Made by a program: the position numbers and the translations under genes. A stretch of DNA of 37,066 bases from an uncultured Bacteroidales bacterium. GTDB taxonomy: Bacteria; Bacteroidota; Bacteroidia; Bacteroidales; UBA932. Where the stretch lies: assembly GCA_900320795.1 (NCBI GenBank), contig ONTQ01000014.1, positions 1-37,066 of the forward strand, in the 5' to 3' direction. The notes below the pieces were generated by a model. The model saw only the letters and a program-made list of their open reading frames with translations. It was not told the origin of the DNA and ran no database searches. This document shows, one piece after another, positions 15,336 to 23,368 of this stretch. Numbering within the stretch: the stretch's first letter is position 1; every line of letters begins with the position of its first letter.

Positions 15336-17567
15336 ATGAAACTGATTGCCTTCCTTGCAGCCACCCTGATGGTGCTGCCCGCCCCCCAGGCCAGAAAAGC
15401 CAAAAAGCCCGCCAAACCTCCGGTAACGCCTCCTGCCGTTCAGCAACAGGTGGTATCCGTGGAGACGGAAAATACCTCCTTGATCCTCCTGATAGATGGG
15501 AAAGGGCAGGTCTATACCCGGCATTACGGAGCCCGTATCGGTCAGCCGGGACTGTATTTGGAAGAAGCCCTCGGCGAGGAAGACTACAATACCTGCGACG
15601 GCCTTGCCTATCCCGCCACCGGCGGCCGTTTCGTCGGCGAACCTGCCCTGCAGGTAAAATATGCCGATGGCACCCACAACACCGAACTGTACTTCACCGG
15701 CGTGTCCTCCGAGGAGCGCGGAGGATGCAGCGTAACCACCCTTTCGCTCAAAGACTACGTGACGGAACTGTCCGTCAAGCTGGTTTTCGAGGCTTATCTC
15801 CAAGAAGATATCATCGTGGAGCATACGGAAATCCTCAATGGCGGCAAACAGCCGCTGGAACTCCTGAATTATGCCTCCTCCTCCCTCTATGTCCAGGCCG
15901 ATGATTACCTCCTCACCCACTTCTGGGGTGCCTGGGCGGCCGACATGCAGATGGAACACGAACTTCTGGGACACGATCTGAAAGTGATCGAAAGCCGGCG
16001 CGGCACACAGGCGACCCAGGGGAACAACCCCTCGTTCCTCCTGAGCCTCGGCACCCGGGAATTCAGCGAGACGGCCGGCGAGGTCATCGCCGGAGCCCTG
16101 GCCTGGAGCGGAAATTTCCGGCTCAGTTTCGAGCGTGACAATGGCGGAAGGCTCAACATCCTCGCGGGAATCAGTCCCTTTGCCAGCGCCTATCCCCTGG
16201 CCGCCGGAGCCAGCTTTACCACCCCGGACATGATCTACACCTGGTCCGGCGAAGGTGCCGGGAAAGCGTCCCGCAACCTGCACCGCTGGGCCCGTAAATA
16301 CAGTGTATATGACGGCGGAGAGGTGAATCCCACCCTTCTGAACAGCTGGGAAGGTGCCTATTTCAACTTCACGACCGAAACCCTCCTGCGCATGATGGAC
16401 GATGCGGCCGGAATGGGTCTTGAGATGTTTGTGCTGGACGACGGCTGGTTCGGCAACAAATTCCCGCGCAACGGGGACAATGCCGGCCTCGGCGACTGGG
16501 AAGTCAATACTTCCAAACTGCCGGAAGGGATTGATTTCCTGGCCTCCTACGCCCATTCCAAAGGACTCAAATTCGGTATATGGATTGAACCGGAAATGGT
16601 GAATCCCCGATCGGAACTGGCCCGGAACCATCCCGAATGGGTTGTCCAGAGCCACGGCCGGGAGGTTTATCAGGGCCGGAACCAGTGGGTGCTGGACCTT
16701 TCCAATCCCGCCGTAGAGGATTTTGTCTTCGGCATCTTTGACCGGACCATGCAGCTCGCCCCGGGCATCGACTATATCAAATGGGACTGCAACCGCGTAA
16801 TCCAGAGCTTCGGAAGCACCTACCTGGGCGCCCAGCAGGACCGGTTCTTTGTAGAATACTGCCAGGGGCTGTACAATGTCATGCGCCGCATCCGGGAAAA
16901 GTATCCCCGCGTGCTGGTACAATGCTGCTCTTCCGGCGGCGGCCGCGTGGACTACGGCTCCCTGCGTTACTGCAATGAAATCTGGACCAGCGACAATACC
17001 GACGCCCGTTCCCGTGCCTTCATCCAGTACGGAACCAGCCTGATCTATCCGGCCTGTGTGATGGGTTCCCATGTGTCCACCGTTCCCAACCACCAGACAG
17101 GCAATGTGACACCGCTCAAATTCCGTTTCGACATGGCCTGCGCCGGCCGTCTGGGGATGGAACTGCAGCCCAAGAACTTATCGGCCGACGAACGCGCCCT
17201 GGCCGACCGCTGCATCCGCTCCTATAAGCAGTACCGAGATCTCGTCTTTACCGGAGACCTGTACCGGCTGGCCTCCCCGTACGACGGAAAGTATTACGGA
17301 CTCATGTATGTATCGGAGGACAAGTCCCGCGCAGTTGTTTTCACGTATTGCCTGGATTACGAGCCCCGGAACGTGGGCGGAAAGACATTCCGCCTGCAGG
17401 GCCTGGACCCGTCCCGTACCTACCGCGTAACCGAGCAGAACGTCGACAAGTCCTGCTGGTGGGGCAACGGCAAGCGCTTTACGGGAGATTTCCTGATGGG
17501 AGGCGCCTTCAACCCCCGCCTCCCCCAGATCTACAGTTCCGCCGTTTTCGTACTGGAAGCGGAATAG
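15336..17567 (+). CDS. GH36 alpha-galactosidase
   Basis: The ATG at 15336 gives 743 residues and an immediate signal peptide; the frame opens at a TTG at 15315, but that start fits less well. The protein has the GH36 layout: an N-terminal beta-sandwich (about 40-310), a (beta/alpha)8 barrel with L-D-D-G-W-F-G and G-I-W-I-E-P-E-M-V-N, and a C-terminal domain. The nucleophile is Asp484 in Y-I-K-W-D-C-N-R and the acid/base Asp553 in W-T-S-D-N-T-D-A. Length is normal for the family. It removes alpha-1,6-galactose from galactomannan, most likely in the periplasm, since no lipobox is seen. It is divergent from araC and convergent with the next gene, with one base between stop codons. Confidence 0.95.
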   Translation: MKLIAFLAATLMVLPAPQARKAKKPAKPPVTPPAVQQQVVSVETENTSLILLIDGKGQVYTRHYGARIGQPGLYLEEALGEEDYNTCDGLAYPATGGRFVGEPALQVKYADGTHNTELYFTGVSSEERGGCSVTTLSLKDYVTELSVKLVFEAYLQEDIIVEHTEILNGGKQPLELLNYASSSLYVQADDYLLTHFWGAWAADMQMEHELLGHDLKVIESRRGTQATQGNNPSFLLSLGTREFSETAGEVIAGALAWSGNFRLSFERDNGGRLNILAGISPFASAYPLAAGASFTTPDMIYTWSGEGAGKASRNLHRWARKYSVYDGGEVNPTLLNSWEGAYFNFTTETLLRMMDDAAGMGLEMFVLDDGWFGNKFPRNGDNAGLGDWEVNTSKLPEGIDFLASYAHSKGLKFGIWIEPEMVNPRSELARNHPEWVVQSHGREVYQGRNQWVLDLSNPAVEDFVFGIFDRTMQLAPGIDYIKWDCNRVIQSFGSTYLGAQQDRFFVEYCQGLYNVMRRIREKYPRVLVQCCSSGGGRVDYGSLRYCNEIWTSDNTDARSRAFIQYGTSLIYPACVMGSHVSTVPNHQTGNVTPLKFRFDMACAGRLGMELQPKNLSADERALADRCIRSYKQYRDLVFTGDLYRLASPYDGKYYGLMYVSEDKSRAVVFTYCLDYEPRNVGGKTFRLQGLDPSRTYRVTEQNVDKSCWWGNGKRFTGDFLMGGAFNPRLPQIYSSAVFVLEAE

Positions 17568-17568
17568 T

Positions 17569-18888
17569 TTAGATTTGCGCGATGATGTCTCTCAGGAGAC
17601 CGTTGAGGTCAATCACATGATCCGGCTTGGGCGAATAGCCCAGAATCACCACCACCAGTTCTTTGGACGGGATGATGTAAATCTGCTGGCCGTCATGCCC
17701 GTTGCAGGAAAACATGTCTTCCGGAACATCCGGGCACACATGGCAGCGGTTAAGCCAGAAGGAAGCGCCGTACCGGCCCTCGCTGGCCGAGGCGGGAGTA
17801 ACCGTGTAGTCCACCCATCCTTCTGGGAGAATCCGCTCATCACCCACGCAGCCATCGTTCAGGTAAAGTTGGCCGAAACCGGCGAAGTCACGGGCCGTCA
17901 CATACAGATAGGAAGAGCCCACGGGCGTTCCGCTCATGTCGGGTTCAAAATATGCGTTCCGGATGCCCAGCGGTGCGAAAAGGCGCTCACGGATATAGCC
18001 GAGGAATTCGGCATCGGAGCCGAATTTGCCACGAAGATAACGCATGACGATGTTGGTGCTGCCGCTGGAATAATACCAGCGGGTGCCGGGCTTGTCCACA
18101 AGAGGCTTGGAAAGGGCAAAAAGTCCCATGTCCTTCTCACGGTGCAGCATCAGATTCACATCCGAGCGGTTGCCGTAGTTCTCATTCCACTCCAGTCCGC
18201 TCTGCATCTGCAGCAAGTCATTGAGGGTGATTTCCTTCCTTCCATCCTCCTGCCACTGGGGAATATCCAAGGGGGCAAAGACATCCACCAGGCCGTCCTT
18301 GCTCATGATACCTACCAGGGCATTGACAAAACTCTTTCCCATGCTCCAGCTCAGAAGTTTCGTATCGGCCGATATCCCCTCGCGATAGCGCTCCGCGACC
18401 ACGCCGCCCTTGTGAAGGACGACAAAGGCGAAAGGAGTGCCGTTGTATCTCCGCTCATCGACAAATGCTTTTGCAAGGGGGGCAAGCCGCGCCGAAAGGG
18501 CCGAATCTCCCGGGTGCAGGACGGGGACGGCTTCCGTTTCCTTCTCCAGCGGGAAGGTCTCCGCCCGCAACTGGGCGGCATTCTTTCCCCGAAGAAGGGT
18601 TACGCCGTATCCTTCCCGAAAAACGGCCGTGGATTTGGCCCAAAGAAAACGGCTGGTCACCATCTTGTTCTCATCATCCACTTTATTGTGGTTGTACTGA
18701 ATGAAAGAAAAATGCAGGTCCAGATTCTCCACATCGGCCGGTTCTCTGCCGGAAACGAACACGGCAGAAGCCAGATTCTTGGCGGCATAACCCGTGATGA
18801 TGGGCATCAGTGTGTTCAGATAAAGGCATCCCCCCAGCAAGATCAGCAACAGAATGGCAAGGGACCAACGGAGAATTTTTTTCATCAT
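17569..18888 (-). CDS. Serine hydrolase of the class C beta-lactamase/esterase superfamily
   Basis: The frame extends far upstream inside the kinase gene, but the real start is the ATG at 18888 (or 18885), 1 base after the kinase stop. The product has 440 residues with an N-terminal hydrophobic segment and a possible lipobox (L-L-G-G-C, Cys21). The catalytic S-x-x-K motif is S-M-G-K (Ser182, Lys185), the Tyr motif is Y-S-S (273-275), and the third motif is probably the late G-H-D-G-Q. This matches penicillin-binding-protein-like amidases and esterases (Pfam Beta-lactamase), not necessarily antibiotic resistance. It is the third gene of the rlmH-kinase operon. Substrate unknown. Confidence 0.85.
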   Translation of the reverse strand: MMKKILRWSLAILLLILLGGCLYLNTLMPIITGYAAKNLASAVFVSGREPADVENLDLHFSFIQYNHNKVDDENKMVTSRFLWAKSTAVFREGYGVTLLRGKNAAQLRAETFPLEKETEAVPVLHPGDSALSARLAPLAKAFVDERRYNGTPFAFVVLHKGGVVAERYREGISADTKLLSWSMGKSFVNALVGIMSKDGLVDVFAPLDIPQWQEDGRKEITLNDLLQMQSGLEWNENYGNRSDVNLMLHREKDMGLFALSKPLVDKPGTRWYYSSGSTNIVMRYLRGKFGSDAEFLGYIRERLFAPLGIRNAYFEPDMSGTPVGSSYLYVTARDFAGFGQLYLNDGCVGDERILPEGWVDYTVTPASASEGRYGASFWLNRCHVCPDVPEDMFSCNGHDGQQIYIIPSKELVVVILGYSPKPDHVIDLNGLLRDIIAQI

Positions 18889-18889
18889 A

Positions 18890-21800
18890 TTAAGCTTTCG
18901 GATATTTAACGGTGAAACAAGCGCCTCCCAGATTGAAAGAACGCGCATAGGAAATGGTTCCGCCGCAGTGTTCCACGATTCGGCGGCAGATGGCCAGACC
19001 CAGTCCGGAACCACTGGTCTTGGTGGTGAAGTCCGGCGTAAATATCTTTTCCTGATTCTTCTCGTCCACACCCGGGCCGTTGTCTTCCACGACGATGTCG
19101 TAATAACCGTCTTCCATGGCATTGCGGAGCGACACCACCAGGCGTTTTTCCCCTTCCTGGCCGTCCACGGCCTGGATGGCATTGGTGATCAGATTCACCA
19201 CCACGCGGGTCAGTTGCGGACGGGGAGCCTCCACGATGGCATCGGACAGGCCGAAGTAATCCAGTGTAATGTCGTCCCGGGAGTCGAAGAGGTCCACCTC
19301 CTGCCGGATGAGGGCGTCGAGGTCCAAGCGTTCCGCTTTCTGGTCATACATCTTGGCGAAGGTGGAGAACTGGTCGGCCGAATCGGCCAGCAGGTCCACG
19401 TGGTAGAGGACGGTCTGGGCCACTTCGTCAAAACGCTCCTGCCACAGCGGGTTGCCGGACGCCTTCATGCGCATAAGCATCTGCAACTGCAGTTTGATGG
19501 GCGTGAGCGGGTTTTTGAGGTCGTGGGCCACCCGGCGGGCCATGTCGGTCCACGCCTTGTCGCGCTCCACCTGCGCCAGGCGGCGGGAACTCTCGCCAAG
19601 GTCGTACACCATGCGGTTGTAGGCCTGCACCAGCGGCGTAATCTCGTCATCCTGGTCGTATTCCAGCGGTTCCAGGTAATTGATGTCCGTGACACTCATC
19701 TTCCTGCGAAGCTCGGAGATGGGCCGGAACATACGGCTCACTACTTCAGAAGTAACGAAACGGGAAATGAGAAGAAGCAACAGGAAAATGGTAATGACCG
19801 TGGCAATGTGCAGGATGGCTTCGCTTTCGAGGTCATGGGTGATGTCGGTAAAGGGGGAAGACACGATGGCCACCATTCGGCCGCTGCTGTTCATCACAGG
19901 AGCATACAGGGCATAGTAGCTGCGCCGTCCCACCTTTTCCCGGTGCATATAGAAACGCTTGTGGGCATACATGATTTGCTGGAAAGCATTGTCTTCCAGC
20001 CGATGTCCCAGAATCATCCGGTCGTAAACCTCCGGGGTCGTGCTCATGACCACGCGGCCGGCAAGGTCGAACAGGGAGATGTCGCACTTGAGGTTGTTCC
20101 CCACGCCTTCTATGGTTGCCATCACCTCCGCCGTACGGATGTCTTCCGGATGGTCCATCTGCCGCAGGCGCTCCTGCAGCATGGCCTGCAGCGAATTGAT
20201 GCGGGCGGTCATGATGCTCTCCATATCGGCATTGTTCCGCTTGTACACAAACCAGACGCTGAAGCCCGCCATGGCCACCAAGGTCAGCAGAAGGGAAAGG
20301 TACATCACCATGCCGATCCTGTTCTGGAAATAACGTCTTCCGCCATTGCCGCGGCGCCGCCAGGTGAGGGCAGATATGAACAGAAAAGCCAGAATGGCAA
20401 ACAGGAAGCCCTCCACCACATAGTACAGCCATTCCGTACTGGGCCGGGAGATGACGATGACCTCCCCTTCAGAGACATTGTGGACGAAGTGGCACCAGCC
20501 TTCCTGGTCCACATGGCCGGAAGGCTGTTCGTCGGCCAGCTTTTTCAGACGCCCCGAGTGAACGGTGGGATACGGGTAAAGCCCCTTGTACTGCACCAGA
20601 TGTTCATCGGCATATTTGGCCCAGGAATAGACAGGCGGAAGGGTCACCCGTCCTGGGTCTGCAATGCCCAGGAGGCTCAGATAGCCCCGGTCTTCGCGGT
20701 TGTGCTTGGATTCTACCGTAACCAGCACCGAACGCGGGCCGTAACCCCTTATATAGTAGGAAAACAGTCCCGTATAGGATGCGCGTCCGCTGCCGATGGT
20801 GCTGTAAAAGAAGTGGGAGCTCTCGCTGAGCGGAACCCCTCCCTGGACACGCTCCTGGAAAAGGGCATTGGCGCCGATGTCGTCGCCCGGCAGCAGGACA
20901 GCGATGTCGTAGTCTTGGGAAATGCGCCCCATATACGTACTGACGAGACGGTTGCGGATGATGTCCGCGCTGCCTTCCAGTACGGACAAGGCCCCGATCA
21001 TGGCATCGGTCAAAATGGCATTTTCCGTACTTCTCAACTGGATTTCCAGGGCGATGTCGCGGTCCATGGCCAGCCGGTTGGCCCAGACGTCCACCCGGTT
21101 TTTCTCTTTTTCGAAACCCTGCATGGACGATGCCGTCACAAAATACACACCCACTACGATAGCATATCCGATTCGGCCGCGCATGGAAAACATGTCATAT
21201 CTAAAGCCCGTAAGGGAACGGAGGATGGGCGACAGAATCTGGATCAGCAGCGGAATGGTAATGGAAAGAGCCAGGAAGGAGATGTAGACAATAGCCGTAT
21301 AATGGCTCAAGAGGGTGATTTTATACAGCTCCAGCGTAATACTGGAATTGACCGAGATACTCTGGAAAGTAAGGTGGATGTACAGGATGATGACGGCAAT
21401 CATAACGCCGATGCCAAGCGCTGCAATCACCTGCAACCAGCGGCTGTTCCAGCGCCGGAGGCCCTTCAGGAGCGTCCAACGGACCATATACAGGTCCATG
21501 ACGAAGAGCGTAACCGCCAGATTGATGACGACCACGGCACCCAGCGAATACAGGAGCGGGCCGTCGGCATACAACAGAGGTGAAAACAACTGGGAAGACG
21601 GAGCCAGGTTCCGGCCATAGAAATACATCCATCCGAGTACCGCCACCTGTATGAGGAGGACGACAAGCAGCGAAAGCCGGCTGGGATAGACGCTCAGGAA
21701 CATCAGGAGCCCGGAGAACAGAAGCGCAATGGCCAGCCACAGAAAGACCGAATGCCGCTGGGAGGATTCCGCTTCCCCTTCCGACGTGAGTTTGAACAGC

Positions 21801-22396
21801 GGCATATTGCCCACGACCACAGGTTCACCAACCCCGGCCGACAGGGGACGGATCCGATAACGCCCTTCCACCCGGAAATGGGGATTCACGCCATTGAGGG
21901 AACCTGCCCTGAGTTCATCCACTATCTCCAGGCCGGCAATGACCTGACTCCTGTCAGAGATGACCTTCTTTACCAGATACCATTTGGAGCCGTGGTTGAC
22001 GAACGTAGGATACTCGCTCACATCCCTGAGCGGAGACACGAAACTGTTCCGGCTGTCTCCCAGACGCTGCACAAGCGCTTGCGGACGGATGTCATCATTC
22101 CGGATGGGGAACTGGTTGGCCCAGCTTTGCAAGGTATCTTCCACATAGCGGTAAACCACCATGTCTTCCGGAAGGTCGCTGAGGTTCATCCAGTCTGCGG
22201 GGTCGCCTGCCAGGGCCTTCTCTATATAGTTATCCAGGACCTTCATGCGCTTTTCCACTTTTTCGCTCAAATCCCGGGCAACCCCGTCGATGTGGGCCCG
22301 GCCGATGCCGGAGAAAAAAGAAGCGGTGAACGCAAGGAAAGCAGCCGTCATGAAAGCGACGGAAATCCAATGCCGTATGATTCTTTTCTTATTCAT
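18890..22396 (-). CDS. Giant NtrY-like membrane sensor histidine kinase
   Basis: The start ATG at 22396 overlaps the rlmH stop by 8 bases; the open frame runs further but within rlmH. The 1168-residue protein has a first membrane helix near residue 10-30 and an extracytoplasmic region. Several closely spaced membrane helices follow, then a second extracytoplasmic domain and further helices. A HAMP-like linker then leads to a HisKA/HATPase core. The phospho-acceptor is His958 in V-A-H-D-L-K-N-P-L-T-P-I-K, an NtrY-type H box. The N box N-L-I-T-N-A-I-Q-A-V and the D-N-G-P-G-V and G-S-G-L-G-L-A-I ATP motifs follow. No receiver domain is attached. The likely partner is the NtrX-like regulator at 29582-30730, which is inference. 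About nine membrane helices is a large number for the class. Confidence 0.88.
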   Translation of the reverse strand: MNKKRIIRHWISVAFMTAAFLAFTASFFSGIGRAHIDGVARDLSEKVEKRMKVLDNYIEKALAGDPADWMNLSDLPEDMVVYRYVEDTLQSWANQFPIRNDDIRPQALVQRLGDSRNSFVSPLRDVSEYPTFVNHGSKWYLVKKVISDRSQVIAGLEIVDELRAGSLNGVNPHFRVEGRYRIRPLSAGVGEPVVVGNMPLFKLTSEGEAESSQRHSVFLWLAIALLFSGLLMFLSVYPSRLSLLVVLLIQVAVLGWMYFYGRNLAPSSQLFSPLLYADGPLLYSLGAVVVINLAVTLFVMDLYMVRWTLLKGLRRWNSRWLQVIAALGIGVMIAVIILYIHLTFQSISVNSSITLELYKITLLSHYTAIVYISFLALSITIPLLIQILSPILRSLTGFRYDMFSMRGRIGYAIVVGVYFVTASSMQGFEKEKNRVDVWANRLAMDRDIALEIQLRSTENAILTDAMIGALSVLEGSADIIRNRLVSTYMGRISQDYDIAVLLPGDDIGANALFQERVQGGVPLSESSHFFYSTIGSGRASYTGLFSYYIRGYGPRSVLVTVESKHNREDRGYLSLLGIADPGRVTLPPVYSWAKYADEHLVQYKGLYPYPTVHSGRLKKLADEQPSGHVDQEGWCHFVHNVSEGEVIVISRPSTEWLYYVVEGFLFAILAFLFISALTWRRRGNGGRRYFQNRIGMVMYLSLLLTLVAMAGFSVWFVYKRNNADMESIMTARINSLQAMLQERLRQMDHPEDIRTAEVMATIEGVGNNLKCDISLFDLAGRVVMSTTPEVYDRMILGHRLEDNAFQQIMYAHKRFYMHREKVGRRSYYALYAPVMNSSGRMVAIVSSPFTDITHDLESEAILHIATVITIFLLLLLISRFVTSEVVSRMFRPISELRRKMSVTDINYLEPLEYDQDDEITPLVQAYNRMVYDLGESSRRLAQVERDKAWTDMARRVAHDLKNPLTPIKLQLQMLMRMKASGNPLWQERFDEVAQTVLYHVDLLADSADQFSTFAKMYDQKAERLDLDALIRQEVDLFDSRDDITLDYFGLSDAIVEAPRPQLTRVVVNLITNAIQAVDGQEGEKRLVVSLRNAMEDGYYDIVVEDNGPGVDEKNQEKIFTPDFTTKTSGSGLGLAICRRIVEHCGGTISYARSFNLGGACFTVKYPKA

Positions 22397-22862
22397 GGTG
22401 ATACGGCTCTCCCCTGAGGATGGTGAAGGCACGATAGAGTTGTTCTGCAAAGACCGTGCGAACCATCTGATGGGAGAAAGTCATCCTGGAAAGGGAGATT
22501 TTTCCCTGAGCACGGGAATAGACCGCTTCGGAGAAACCGTATGCTCCGCCAATGACAAAAACGAGATTGCGAGCGCCGGAGGAGAGTTGCCGCTGCACGT
22601 AGTCGGCAAACTCCAGGGAGCGGAACTCCCTGCCGTGTTCGTCCAAAAGAATCAGGACATCGGAGGGAGACAACTGCTTCAAGATCAGTTCCCCTTCTTT
22701 CTCCTTGATTTGCTGTTTGGTCAGGGCCGACACTTTTTTGAGTTCGGGGATTTCGTTGACGGAAAAGGGGACATAATGCACCAGCCGGGATGCATACAGA
22801 TCCAGGCCTTCCTTCACCCATTTGACGTCGGTACGGCCGACCGTCAGTAAAACGATATTCAT
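22389..22862 (-). CDS. rlmH: 23S rRNA pseudouridine(1915)-N3 methyltransferase
   Basis: The ATG at 22862 gives 157 residues, the normal RlmH length; the longer open frame upstream has no homology. The SPOUT-fold knot motifs are clear: L-L-D-E-H-G-R-E at 72-79, F-V-I-G-G-A-Y-G-F at 102-110 and S-L-S-R-M-T-F-S-H-Q at 123-132. RlmH methylates pseudouridine 1915 in helix 69 of 23S rRNA using S-adenosylmethionine. It is the first gene of an operon with the histidine kinase and the serine hydrolase, and is divergent from the DUF4783 gene. Confidence 0.96.
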   Translation of the reverse strand: MNIVLLTVGRTDVKWVKEGLDLYASRLVHYVPFSVNEIPELKKVSALTKQQIKEKEGELILKQLSPSDVLILLDEHGREFRSLEFADYVQRQLSSGARNLVFVIGGAYGFSEAVYSRAQGKISLSRMTFSHQMVRTVFAEQLYRAFTILRGEPYHHE

Positions 22863-22868
22863 CGAACG

Positions 22869-22899
22869 CAAAAGTAACAATTCGGCGCGGAATTTGCAA
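22869..22899 (-). promoter_or_regulatory. rlmH operon promoter (TTG-N20-TACTTTTG)
   Basis: The minus strand reads TTG (22899-22897), 20 bases, TACTTTTG (22876-22869). The -7 box ends 6 bases before the ATG, so the predicted leader is only about 3 bases. The TTTGCAA at 22893-22899 may also hold the end of a divergent -7 box for the DUF4783 gene. Confidence 0.68.
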
Positions 22900-22912
22900 G
22901 ATAATGTTCTGA

Positions 22913-23368
22913 ATGAAAAAGACGTTCCATATTCTTTTGTCGGCCGTGTTGCTGTGTTTTTGCGTAGGTGCACAGGCTCAGTCAATGTTCATGAGCAGCA
23001 CAAAAAGCCTCCAACAGACCCCTGAAGACGGTTTTTCCGTCTTCTCTTCCATCACAAAATACCTGGCCGCCGGAGATGCGGCATCGCTCTCCACCTGGTT
23101 TGCCGACAATTTGGACGTCACCATCATTTCCTCTTCCCGCAACTGTTCCAAAAAACAGGCCCGCGAAATTCTCCGCAGTTTCTTCCAAGCCAATACGCCA
23201 CGTTCTTTCCAAGTGACGCACAAGGCTTCGGAGAGTAATAAGAAATATATGATCGGCCTGCTGAATGCCGGCGGAGAGCTTTTCCAAGTGACCATTTACG
23301 CCACCTCTTTCGCAGGTGAACCCTACAAAATCCAGCAACTGAATATTTCCCGTCAGACGGCGTATTAG
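22913..23368 (+). CDS. DUF4783 secreted protein, function unknown
   Basis: The 151-residue protein has a Sec signal peptide ending at A-Q-A-Q (about residue 23). The mature domain fits DUF4783, a family of small Bacteroidota secreted proteins: S-S-I-T-K-Y-L-A-A-G-D-A near 46-57, the helix Q-A-R-E-I-L-R-S-F-F, then strands ending in Y-K-I-Q-Q-L-N-I. An NTF2-like fold seems likely but is inference. No catalytic residues are evident. Its stop overlaps the hrpB stop by 3 bases on the opposite strand. Confidence 0.82.
   Translation: MKKTFHILLSAVLLCFCVGAQAQSMFMSSTKSLQQTPEDGFSVFSSITKYLAAGDAASLSTWFADNLDVTIISSSRNCSKKQAREILRSFFQANTPRSFQVTHKASESNKKYMIGLLNAGGELFQVTIYATSFAGEPYKIQQLNISRQTAY

Noticed and set aside
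15309-17093. Minus-strand open frame opposite GH36
   Set aside because: It is antisense to a complete alpha-galactosidase and has no recognisable domain.
17569-18888. Antibiotic-resistance beta-lactamase
   Set aside because: The S-x-x-K fold is shared with esterases and peptidases. The protein has a membrane or lipid anchor and an operon context unlike resistance genes, so only a serine hydrolase call is supported.
18854-21583. Plus-strand open frame opposite the histidine kinase
   Set aside because: No motifs, and the kinase on the other strand is unambiguous.
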